Of a stretch of DNA of 30,675 nt, positions 22,550 through 29,556 are shown piece by piece; the stretch's first letter is position 1, and each line of letters begins with the position of its first letter. The position numbers and the translations under genes are program-made. Under the pieces are notes generated by a model. It was not told the DNA's origin. It ran no database searches and worked only from the letters and a program-made list of their open reading frames with translations. The stretch is from a virus: IMG/VR virus record IMGVR_UViG_3300031576_000232, positions 1 through 30,675 of that record. One strand, 5' to 3'.

Positions 22550-22700
22550 TGGCGGAGGTGGTTGCCCAAATCCAATCGGAAGCCAGGATCAATTTAGCGA
22601 TCAGGAGAGCCGTGGCGGTGTAGAAAACCCAAAGACCGATCCCGGCTTTTCGGGAATCGTTAAATAGGAGAACGTCGATGATCCTGGGCGGCCAGCGCAT
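22473..22700 (-). CDS. Holin candidate
   Basis: A 75-residue protein from ATG 22700, overlapping the endolysin stop in TGATG. Two membrane helices (IGLWVFYTATALLIAKLILA and WIWATTSAIAVVGGG) are separated by a short turn, with a basic, Pro-rich tail (KFLESRKPPKPPVD). Size, topology and place directly after the endolysin fit a class II-type holin. The longer open frame that starts inside the endolysin gene adds only basic, low-complexity residues. Confidence 0.72.
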   Translation of the reverse strand: MRWPPRIIDVLLFNDSRKAGIGLWVFYTATALLIAKLILASDWIWATTSAIAVVGGGTIADKFLESRKPPKPPVD

Positions 22701-23170
22701 CAGTTTTTTAGCCTTGTCCTGAAGGCGTACATGTCGAACATGGTCCCAGGACAAGTCTTCCGCTCGGCAATCGGGACGCCGCCGTCGGCCTGGGCTTCCC
22801 GGTGCCCGATGACGCACTCAGGTTGAATGTCGAATTGGGTCATCAAGGAACGGCAGAGATTGCCCAGGATGGAAAGAGCGTCTTCCTGCGGAGCCGCCTT
22901 GTCGCAGTCGCCGATCAAGCAAATCCCGATCCCCACGTTGTTCAAGTGCATCTCCCGCGTGTGGGCTCCCATGTCGGTCAGCACCCGGCCCACCAACGTC
23001 TCGACGCGCCCGTTGATTCTGTCGATGACGAAATTATAGCCAATGTCCCGCCATCCGTTGACGTTTACGTGGTAGTCTCGGATGGCTTGAAAATTAAGGT
23101 GGGCTGGGTGGTCGGCGGACGCCGAGTGGTGGATGACGAGGTGTGTCTTTTTTAGTTCTGCGCCGACCAT
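22700..23170 (-). CDS. Endolysin, N-acetylmuramoyl-L-alanine amidase
   Basis: A 156-residue zinc amidase (Amidase_2 / T7 lysozyme type). Probable ligands are His in LVIHHSAS (residues 14-15), His 123 in VIGHREAQ and Cys 140 in KTCPGTMF; YNFVIDRINGRVETLVGR and GIGICLIGDCD are also typical. It cleaves the amide bond between muramic acid and L-alanine. It has no signal peptide, so it needs a holin for export. The ATG at 23170 has AGGAGG ten bases upstream; the holin start overlaps its stop. Confidence 0.93.
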   Translation of the reverse strand: MVGAELKKTHLVIHHSASADHPAHLNFQAIRDYHVNVNGWRDIGYNFVIDRINGRVETLVGRVLTDMGAHTREMHLNNVGIGICLIGDCDKAAPQEDALSILGNLCRSLMTQFDIQPECVIGHREAQADGGVPIAERKTCPGTMFDMYAFRTRLKN

Positions 23171-23259
23171 ATTTCACGATCCTCCTGGCACCGGCACGTC
23201 GGACGCGGGTGCCCTTCGCAGATCACAAACGGCGCGCCGCAATCCTGGCACTTGTCCAC
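23152..23259 (-). CDS. 35-residue zinc-finger microprotein
   Basis: GTG at 23259 follows the previous stop directly (TGAGTG). The product begins VDKCQDCGAPFVICEGHPRP and then TCRCQ, a CxxC...C..H...CxC pattern that can bind zinc. It ends at 23154-23152, overlapping the endolysin start by 19 bp, and its end carries the endolysin ribosome site. The stop-start junction and dense Cys/His pattern support translation despite the length. Confidence 0.6.
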   Translation of the reverse strand: MDKCQDCGAPFVICEGHPRPTCRCQEDREIWSAQN

Positions 23260-23634
23260 TCAAGGGGTGGAAGGCGGCGGCGTCCCAATAGTAGAAAAAA
23301 ACGTAGCCAAGCGTCCTGCATTTTTTACCAGGAACATCGCCCCTCCCGCCGCCATAGTCGTCAATGTGACGACCGTTCCGAACCACCACTTGTGGTCCCG
23401 CTTGTGCTCATCGATGTCGCGCGCCGCTTGGTGCGCGACAATCTTGGCTCCGGCGATCTCGAAAATCTGCTGACCTTGAGCTTTGATGTCCGACTGGATA
23501 CTTCCGAGCATGCCGACTCGGACCTGATGAAGTTCGGCTTCGACTTTCTCTCTCTGAGCGTTCCATGCGAGCAATTCTGTGACCTGGCTTTTCAGCCACG
23601 CCAATTCGGAGATGATCGTTTCTTCGAGCCCCAT
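23260..23634 (-). CDS. Coiled-coil protein with C-terminal membrane helix (XhlA-like)
   Basis: A 124-residue protein from ATG 23634 (MGLEETIISELAWLKSQ); GTG 23652 is an alternative. A long N-terminal coiled coil (EKVEAELHQVRVGMLGSIQS, then IKAQGQQIFEIAGAK) leads to HKWWFGTVVTLTTMAAGGAM, one membrane helix near residues 84-104, and a short Pro-rich end. The layout is that of haemolysin XhlA-like phage proteins found beside holins. It is placed just before the endolysin genes, so a holin partner or antiholin role is likely. Confidence 0.65.
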   Translation of the reverse strand: MGLEETIISELAWLKSQVTELLAWNAQREKVEAELHQVRVGMLGSIQSDIKAQGQQIFEIAGAKIVAHQAARDIDEHKRDHKWWFGTVVTLTTMAAGGAMFLVKNAGRLATFFSTIGTPPPSTP

Positions 23635-23641
23635 CCATCTC

Positions 23642-23932
23642 TCAGGGGACACCGGGTTCGGGGTCCAGGATCGGAGCTGGCTCCGGGATCGTGAGCAAGG
23701 CCTCGGCGGCGAACACCGCGAGAACGGCGGGATCGTAATTCGCCAATGTTTCGTCCAGCTCAGCTTTTTTGAATCTCAAGATCTCCAAGTTCCTCGCTTT
23801 CTTGATCCTGTCGTTCAGGGTGTCCCTCAGCGTATTCACTTCATGCATGAGTTGGATCGTCTGGTTTGATTTCGTGTCAATGACCGGCTGAAGTTCGTCC
23901 TCGATCATCCGGACCACACGGTCGATCCTCAT
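23642..23932 (-). CDS. Helical hypothetical protein
   Basis: A 96-residue protein from ATG 23932, overlapping the upstream stop in ATGA. It is almost entirely helical (MRIDRVVRMIEDELQPVIDT, then HEVNTLRDTLNDRIKKARNL) with an acidic Pro-rich end (IPEPAPILDPEPGVP). It has no membrane helix. It lies between a virion-like gene and the XhlA-like gene; a coiled-coil assembly or lysis-linked role is possible, without direct evidence. Confidence 0.65.
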   Translation of the reverse strand: MRIDRVVRMIEDELQPVIDTKSNQTIQLMHEVNTLRDTLNDRIKKARNLEILRFKKAELDETLANYDPAVLAVFAAEALLTIPEPAPILDPEPGVP

Positions 23933-24258
23933 GGAAGACCGTTGACGAACACGCCGAGGGCTGTGGCGGGGGCCAAGGTCAGGCCGGTGAGGTTGATCCG
24001 GACGAATTTCGGAGCCCAAGGCGTCGCGCCCGAGTTCTTGAGCGTGGCGTCCAGATCAGCCGTTCCATGTGCCACGATGGACGACCAGTCGACCTCATTG
24101 TTAGACCCTTCAATCGTCGCGGTCCAAGCCGTCGCCCCAGCTCCGACGCCTTTTACCTGGATGGTGAAAAACTTTGCTCCCACCTCGTTTTTGATTGTCG
24201 ATCTAGCCCCGTCGGCGACGAGGGTGCGTTCGTTGATGAATAGCGGGTCTGGTCTCAT
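23929..24258 (-). CDS. Small beta-rich virion-associated protein
   Basis: A 109-residue protein from ATG 24258 with AAGGAGG eight bases upstream. It has the pattern of a small beta-sandwich: FFTIQVKGVGAGATAWTATI, EGSNNEVDWSSIVAHGTAD, then FVRINLTGLTLAPATALGVF. Proteins of this type occur as decoration or appendage components in phages. It follows the internal virion genes at operon spacing. Confidence 0.68.
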   Translation of the reverse strand: MRPDPLFINERTLVADGARSTIKNEVGAKFFTIQVKGVGAGATAWTATIEGSNNEVDWSSIVAHGTADLDATLKNSGATPWAPKFVRINLTGLTLAPATALGVFVNGLP

Positions 24259-24259
24259 G

Positions 24260-25909
24260 TCATTGTCCTCCTTCGGTTAAATCGTTCACCATCTGCTGAT
24301 ACTCTGGCTCGCGTTGTTGGAGGACGAAGTTCGCCACCGCCAACGATTGCCCTCCACGCCCTGCCGTTTGTGCCAGGGTTTGAAAATACTGGATGGCTTT
24401 GGGGTGGGCGGCGATGAAGTCGTCCAGCCCCTTCCCAGACGCCGCCAGGAACCGCCCGGCGCGGTCAGGCGTCAAGCCGAGGGTCTTGGCCAGGAGGGTT
24501 AAAGTCCCCCCGCCGCTGCCGTCGGTGGTTTTGAATAGGAATCGGGCGACTTCGTTCCGCGCTGTGTTGAACGCCTCAGGACCGCCAGGGACGTTCCCCA
24601 GAGCTTCCAGGTCGGGGTTGATTGAACGGAGCCCCCCTTGGAGGTCGTTCTTGACCGTTGAAATTACCTTCTGCGAGGTGTCCAGGCGTGGCTGAAGTGT
24701 GTCGAATGTGTCGGCGGCCTTTGCGAAATTTCCTTCCGCCATCCTCAATTCCTGTCCGATTTTTCTCACTGGGCCCGCCGGGACTTCCACGGTGGGGATT
24801 CCCGAAACCGAACGGCTCATCTTCATCGGTTGTTCGGTCACGGAGGCGATCTTTTTGTTCAGTGCGACCCGTAGATTTTTAAGGACCGCCTCAGTCTTCC
24901 CGGGGATTGGTTTGATCCCTTTGCGCGAAAAATCAACCAGATCGTCAATCGCCTGGCGCGTGTCCACCATCGTCTTGAGGATTTCGCGCCCATTGGGCCT
25001 GACGTTTTCCATCAAGCCAAGGGCCTGTCTGACGACTCCCTGGGGATCCCAGTCATGAATTCCTCGCTTCGCGATGTCCTCTGCCTGGTCACGCAACGTG
25101 TCTTGAATCCCGAGCGATTTTTTTACCTTCCCGAGCGCGACTCCAGCGCCTTTTCGATAGGATGTGATTTGGCTTTGGATGTCGTCTACGGCATTAGTGA
25201 TTGATTGCTCGGTCCCCTCCGAATTGAACACCGCCGGCCCCTCGCGCCGTGCCACCCGCGCCAGCCAGTGCGGAAGCCCAGACAGATGCTCCGCCACCTG
25301 CCCGGCCTTGTCCAGAGCGAACCGCCCAACCTTCTGGGCCCCATGAATCCCACCCGCTGTCAATGCGCCCAGGGAGGCACCCTTTCCCGTGTCCTCAGAC
25401 GCCCCCAGGACGTCGCCCTTGGTGAGATCGGCTTCGCTTGATCCCAATCCCTGCGCCCCACCCGCCAAAGCCCCCATTTTCATCAATTGGAGAAGTTTTG
25501 CCCCCCGGACAGGAGCGACGCCAGGGATCAGGGCCGTAGCGGTTCCCCCAGTTAACTGGCCACCCATGAATGTCTTTGGGTTGGCTTGCTCGGCGGCCTC
25601 AATCTTAGCCCGGACAAAATCTCTTGCCTCCCGATACTTGTCGACCGGGTTTTCCTTCCCGGTCAAATACTTTACGCCCTGCGCAGCAAAATTTTCAGCA
25701 AAGTCGCCCCGGGCCGGGTCAAGCCCCAAAGCGTTGGCCAATCCGGCGGCCTCGTCCCCGAACCCAAACGTCGCCCCCTCAGATGCCCCGAGACCAAAGG
25801 ATACTCCTTCCGACGGGCCTTCTTCTACCGGCACAACGCGGGTCTTCCACCCGCCTGGCGCGGTGGACACATCCTCGTCAACCTTGATTGCTCGGTCTCG
25901 CCAACCCAT
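24260..25909 (-). CDS. Large internal virion / ejected protein candidate
   Basis: A 549-residue protein from ATG 25909, overlapping the previous stop in TAATG. After MGWRDRAIKVDEDVSTAPGG comes SFGLGASEGATFGFGDEAAG, a glycine-rich amphipathic segment, and then AEQANPKTFMGGQLTGGTAT with a weakly hydrophobic stretch. The rest is long helices. Similar proteins are encoded at the end of podovirus virion modules and may be ejected with the DNA to help it cross the envelope. No lytic transglycosylase motif is visible. Confidence 0.7.
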   Translation of the reverse strand: MGWRDRAIKVDEDVSTAPGGWKTRVVPVEEGPSEGVSFGLGASEGATFGFGDEAAGLANALGLDPARGDFAENFAAQGVKYLTGKENPVDKYREARDFVRAKIEAAEQANPKTFMGGQLTGGTATALIPGVAPVRGAKLLQLMKMGALAGGAQGLGSSEADLTKGDVLGASEDTGKGASLGALTAGGIHGAQKVGRFALDKAGQVAEHLSGLPHWLARVARREGPAVFNSEGTEQSITNAVDDIQSQITSYRKGAGVALGKVKKSLGIQDTLRDQAEDIAKRGIHDWDPQGVVRQALGLMENVRPNGREILKTMVDTRQAIDDLVDFSRKGIKPIPGKTEAVLKNLRVALNKKIASVTEQPMKMSRSVSGIPTVEVPAGPVRKIGQELRMAEGNFAKAADTFDTLQPRLDTSQKVISTVKNDLQGGLRSINPDLEALGNVPGGPEAFNTARNEVARFLFKTTDGSGGGTLTLLAKTLGLTPDRAGRFLAASGKGLDDFIAAHPKAIQYFQTLAQTAGRGGQSLAVANFVLQQREPEYQQMVNDLTEGGQ

Positions 25910-27021
25910 TAAATTCTCTCGTACCCGTCTTTCACCGCGGACGCTTCGTCCTCCGGCTCGATCCAAAACGTTTCCGTCCCGTTGCTCACTTTCACCTTCC
26001 CGGTGTTTCCGGCGGCGGGCGGAGGAGCGGAGAGCACGCCGGCGGCCCGTTTGTAACCCTTTGCCACCATCCCAGCCTCCATCTTTTGCTTGGCCTGATC
26101 CAGAGTGCTGTCAAGTTGTTCGATAGCCCCAGGCGTGGAGATTTTGAGCGACGCCATCTCGTTCGGGTTGATGACCTGCTGGGAGAGGAGTTCGGCGTCC
26201 GATTCACTCATCACGCCGAGCTGTGCGATATTTTTTAGGGTCAATTTCAGGCCGGTGGCCAAAGACCCCGCCTCGCTTGACCCTTTTCCCATCAGATTCG
26301 TCGATCCGTACCTTCTGATAAGCCCTTTGAGTTGCTCGATCCCTTTCGAAAACGAATCAAAATCAGCGAGCCCTTTCCGCGCCAGCTTCGCTTCCTCGGG
26401 GGTCGGGCGCACGTCAGCTGAACGATCCCACCCAGGGACGTTCAATTCTGTCTCGTCTTGGACCAGTTTGTCCTGGCGTACCGCTTCTTTTACGGCTGCA
26501 GCCGATGCGCGTGTAGTCTCCCGTTCCACCCGAGCCGCTTCAAGAATAGCCTGGCGGTCCTGCCTGGCCTCCCCACGCGCCTCGGCGGTTGCGCGCGCTG
26601 ACGATTCGGCAATTTCTTTTTTGTTCTGCCGTTCAAGTTCGGCCTGGATCGTCTTATCTTTTTGAGCCGCAGCGAATTCTTTGGCCTTCATCAATCGGTC
26701 CACTTCAGTGTCGATTACCGATTGCCTCTGCTTGGCGAGGCTGAGGACGGCATCAGGGCCGCCGGAGAATCCGGCGAGTGCCCCTTGGAGGGCCCCAAGC
26801 CAATCCACGCCGCCTTCCTTGTGTTCACTGACACCAGGCGCAACATCGGCATAAAATTCCTTCCCGCCATGCCTCTCTCCTTCACCCAGAAACGGCTTGG
26901 TAATTTCATCGTTCTGGACGCGATCCGTGTCTTTCTCGTCGTCGTTCGGATCGTAGGCGTGGGCCGTTGGGCCGGCCCCGTGTCGATATCGCCTCACGAA
27001 GTCAACGATTTCAGGTCTCAT
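25909..27021 (-). CDS. Coiled-coil internal virion protein candidate
   Basis: A 370-residue protein. A disordered charged start (AYDPNDDEKDTDRVQNDE) precedes a short hydrophobic Gly/Ala part (WLGALQGALAGFSGGPDA), then a very long charged coiled coil (about residues 100-190, Ala/Glu/Arg/Lys-rich). The C-terminal domain holds MGKGSSEAGSLATGLKLTLK and SESDAELLSQQVINPNEM, a pattern seen in several phage structural proteins. The ATG at 27021 is two bases past the previous stop. Role inferred from position. Confidence 0.7.
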   Translation of the reverse strand: MRPEIVDFVRRYRHGAGPTAHAYDPNDDEKDTDRVQNDEITKPFLGEGERHGGKEFYADVAPGVSEHKEGGVDWLGALQGALAGFSGGPDAVLSLAKQRQSVIDTEVDRLMKAKEFAAAQKDKTIQAELERQNKKEIAESSARATAEARGEARQDRQAILEAARVERETTRASAAAVKEAVRQDKLVQDETELNVPGWDRSADVRPTPEEAKLARKGLADFDSFSKGIEQLKGLIRRYGSTNLMGKGSSEAGSLATGLKLTLKNIAQLGVMSESDAELLSQQVINPNEMASLKISTPGAIEQLDSTLDQAKQKMEAGMVAKGYKRAAGVLSAPPPAAGNTGKVKVSNGTETFWIEPEDEASAVKDGYERI

Positions 27022-27023
27022 GA

Positions 27024-27839
27024 TTACACCACAGCGGCGGCAGGGGCCGCCGCTTGTTTCCCGAGAGTCGCAACGCCGAGCCCTAGGCCCGCCGCGTCTT
27101 TGAGGTACCCATATCTCCTTTTCCGTTTCTCCGCTTCAGCGTCGGCCATCCGTCCATAAACGCCAGCTGAGCCCTCCGCCTGGCGCATTTTGTTTTCAAA
27201 GTCACGCTGGAACAGGTCTTTGTTTCGGATGGTGAAGTCGTTGGTGGTCCCCACGTTCCCGGTTTCGACGTTCTGCTGATTCGCCGTGTTGAACCGTTCG
27301 ATAGCGTCTTGGGCCTCAGCTTGTTGCGCCTGTTCGGCGAAATCCCTGGCTCCCATCCGTTCGCCGGCCAGTCCCGACCTTTCGAGAGCATCCAGGGCGC
27401 GTTGTTGGGCTTGCGACGCGATATCGAGACCCGCCCGGTTCGCCCGTCCCGCGCCTTCCTGTTGGGCGATTAGGCGTTGAGCCATTTCAAGACCGCCACC
27501 TGCCACACCGCGCTCGGCGGCGTTGGCAAGGATGGCCTCTTGGGCCCCACGATTTGAGGCCTCTTGTCCAGCCTGGACTTCGGCAAGGCGAGCACGGTCA
27601 ATAGGAGTTAGGCCGCCTTGCGTGGCTACCTGTTGGAGCCCTGCGAGAGCTTTCATGGCGGCGGACCGCGCCGCAGGGTTCCGTTTAATGTCCGACATCT
27701 TCGTCTTCCCCTGGAAGAATGCGCGTGCCAGTTTAGGGTTTGCCCGCATGTCCTCAATCGAAGGCATCCAGACGTTTTGAATGCGCGCCAGGGCCTCCCT
27801 GAGATATTTTCCGCTGTTGTCTTTGCCAATAAGACCCAT
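27024..27839 (-). CDS. Ala/Gln-rich internal virion protein candidate
   Basis: A 271-residue protein. I choose the second ATG (27839), since GAGGAG lies six bases upstream of it and touches the first ATG. It begins MGLIGKDNSGKYLREALARI and is dominated by Ala, Gln, Glu and Arg helices (QQVATQGGLTPIDRARLAEV and a run with many AQ and EA pairs). The C-terminal tail is hydrophobic and Ala-rich (GLGLGVATLGKQAAAPAAA). This style resembles podovirus ejection proteins that form a channel. Confidence 0.72.
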   Translation of the reverse strand: MGLIGKDNSGKYLREALARIQNVWMPSIEDMRANPKLARAFFQGKTKMSDIKRNPAARSAAMKALAGLQQVATQGGLTPIDRARLAEVQAGQEASNRGAQEAILANAAERGVAGGGLEMAQRLIAQQEGAGRANRAGLDIASQAQQRALDALERSGLAGERMGARDFAEQAQQAEAQDAIERFNTANQQNVETGNVGTTNDFTIRNKDLFQRDFENKMRQAEGSAGVYGRMADAEAEKRKRRYGYLKDAAGLGLGVATLGKQAAAPAAAVV

Positions 27840-27854
27840 ATTCATCTCCTCGTT

Positions 27855-29138
27855 TTACACGAGCCCAAACTTTGGTTCTTTGTCCCACCACGGTAACGGC
27901 GTCAAATCTTGTGCCACAATTGTGGTATTTGGCGCCGGCGTCCAATCTGGCGGCCCGAGTCTGAACTTTCCACCAAACAGGTACGGCTTTAAGAACGATT
28001 GCGCCTTTCCGACGTCGAAGTTTGGATCGAGTTCTTCGAGAATCTTGCTCAGAGCGTCATATCTCGACGCCTGAGTCCTTGAAGCGACTCCCGCCCTTGT
28101 TGGGTCATCGGCGGAAAAATACGGATTGGTGAAAAGCGGACCAGGGAAGAAAAGGTCGTTCAACTGCGCGTCGGGGACCGCTGTCCCATTCAATAGGTTT
28201 TGATAGTCGCCGGCGAAATTCGAGAAGAACGATCCACTGTTTGGGTCTGTGTTTTTAAACCAGGCAGCCATCTTTTCAACGATCGGTCGGTAGGCCCCCA
28301 TAGCTGCCATTTTGTCGTCTTTGATCCCTTGGGCGGTTGTAAGTTGACTGTCCAACGTCCCCGATAAGTCGCTTTTCGCCCCACGCACTTGTCTCGCCTG
28401 ACCCATCGCCTCGTTTGTCCCGATCCGCGCGGCATCGGCTTCGGTAATTGACCCTTGAATGGCCTGGTCGAGGTAGTCGTTCAGGTTTTTGAACTGACCG
28501 ACCTGTGTGTCTATTTTTCCACGCGCCGTGGGGTCTTGGTTTAAGAGCAGAGAATCAAGTTCAACCTGCCCGAGCGTCGGATTTTGTCCCGCACCGTATA
28601 GATAGTCTGTATACCCACCGCCAGGCTGTTCGAGCGTGGAGAGCTTGTCTGAAAACTGCCCAACCTTGCCCCTGACCTCCAACTCTTTATCAGGATCGTA
28701 AATGCCTGTCGGCCCCGTGTATCCGGTCGTGTTTTTCATCTTGCGGAACGCCGAAAGTTTATCCGCATTGTTGCTCCCAAGAAAACCAGACGGGTCTGCC
28801 AAAATCTCGTCTATCAATGCTTGATTTGAGGCCACCGAACCCGACTGGACCATCGTTCCAAATCCGGTCTTGTCCGTGTCAATCCCTGACTTGAGGCCTT
28901 GCCCTTCAGTCCCAATGTTTCCAGCGACCACGTCGCCCATTTGGGACGCCTGTTCACGGTTGGCGTCGAGGTAGGCCCCGACATCGGTGAACCCGCCTTG
29001 GCCAGAAACTTGCGGTGAAGGAAGACTGGGCCCGGTGGACCCAGTGATGTCGCCGCCAGCCGCCGACAGTTCGGGCGCGTTGATCTTTTGCTTCTTTTGT
29101 TCTTCTTCTTCAGGCGACAGGGTTTGTACGAAGGCCAT
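27855..29138 (-). CDS. Internal virion protein candidate
   Basis: A 427-residue protein from ATG 29138 with AAGGAG six bases upstream. It starts MAFVQTLSPEEEEQKKQKIN, has a Gly/Ser/Pro-rich part, a helical middle and an aromatic C-terminus (FLKPYLFGGKFRLGPPDWTP, then PLPWWDKEPKFGLV). No enzymatic motif is visible. It follows the nozzle-proximal gene and opens the series of three helical proteins likely held in the head or tail interior. Confidence 0.7.
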   Translation of the reverse strand: MAFVQTLSPEEEEQKKQKINAPELSAAGGDITGSTGPSLPSPQVSGQGGFTDVGAYLDANREQASQMGDVVAGNIGTEGQGLKSGIDTDKTGFGTMVQSGSVASNQALIDEILADPSGFLGSNNADKLSAFRKMKNTTGYTGPTGIYDPDKELEVRGKVGQFSDKLSTLEQPGGGYTDYLYGAGQNPTLGQVELDSLLLNQDPTARGKIDTQVGQFKNLNDYLDQAIQGSITEADAARIGTNEAMGQARQVRGAKSDLSGTLDSQLTTAQGIKDDKMAAMGAYRPIVEKMAAWFKNTDPNSGSFFSNFAGDYQNLLNGTAVPDAQLNDLFFPGPLFTNPYFSADDPTRAGVASRTQASRYDALSKILEELDPNFDVGKAQSFLKPYLFGGKFRLGPPDWTPAPNTTIVAQDLTPLPWWDKEPKFGLV

Positions 29139-29148
29139 GATTATCTCC

Positions 29149-29556
29149 TTAAATTATCAGAACCGTGAAATCATAGACCGCTCCGTTGGTGAGCCCGGTG
29201 ATCGCGTCAATGACAACTGAATTGTCGTCTCTGGCGCGCCAACTCATCGTCACCGCGCTCAAAAGCGGCGTATACGTCCCGCCCACCTGCGCCACCTTCA
29301 TCGGGATCAATCCTTCCGGACGCCATGTGTTTTCGAGTGCAAACTTATAGACGTTGAGGTCCGGCGTCGCGCCCGCTGTGATTCGGAACGTCTTTTTTTG
29401 GCTCCTGATGTTGTCGGGGAAGGTGAGGTTCCGATTGAGGGCCCCATAGACGTTCTCCATGAACATATTTAGCGTGATCGCCAGTCGGTCAAACCAGGAC
29501 GGAGCGTCCTGGTAGTCTTCTTTGAGAATCCGGCGGACCGAAGGGAGTTTTGACAT
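29149..29556 (-). CDS. Tail-associated structural protein
   Basis: A 135-residue protein from ATG 29556, overlapping the nozzle stop in TGATG. It begins MSKLPSVRRILKEDYQDAPS, then LAITLNMFMENVYGALNRNL, and has a beta-rich end (GLTNGAVYDFTVLII). Small proteins of this kind directly after the nozzle gene are common in podoviruses and probably belong to the tail tip or connector. Translational coupling to the nozzle fits equal stoichiometric control. Confidence 0.75.
   Translation of the reverse strand: MSKLPSVRRILKEDYQDAPSWFDRLAITLNMFMENVYGALNRNLTFPDNIRSQKKTFRITAGATPDLNVYKFALENTWRPEGLIPMKVAQVGGTYTPLLSAVTMSWRARDDNSVVIDAITGLTNGAVYDFTVLII

Noticed and set aside
23174-23389. Minus-strand frame of 71 codons between the XhlA-like and endolysin genes
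   Set aside because: It overlaps the XhlA-like gene and the zinc microprotein in another frame and has no pattern of its own.
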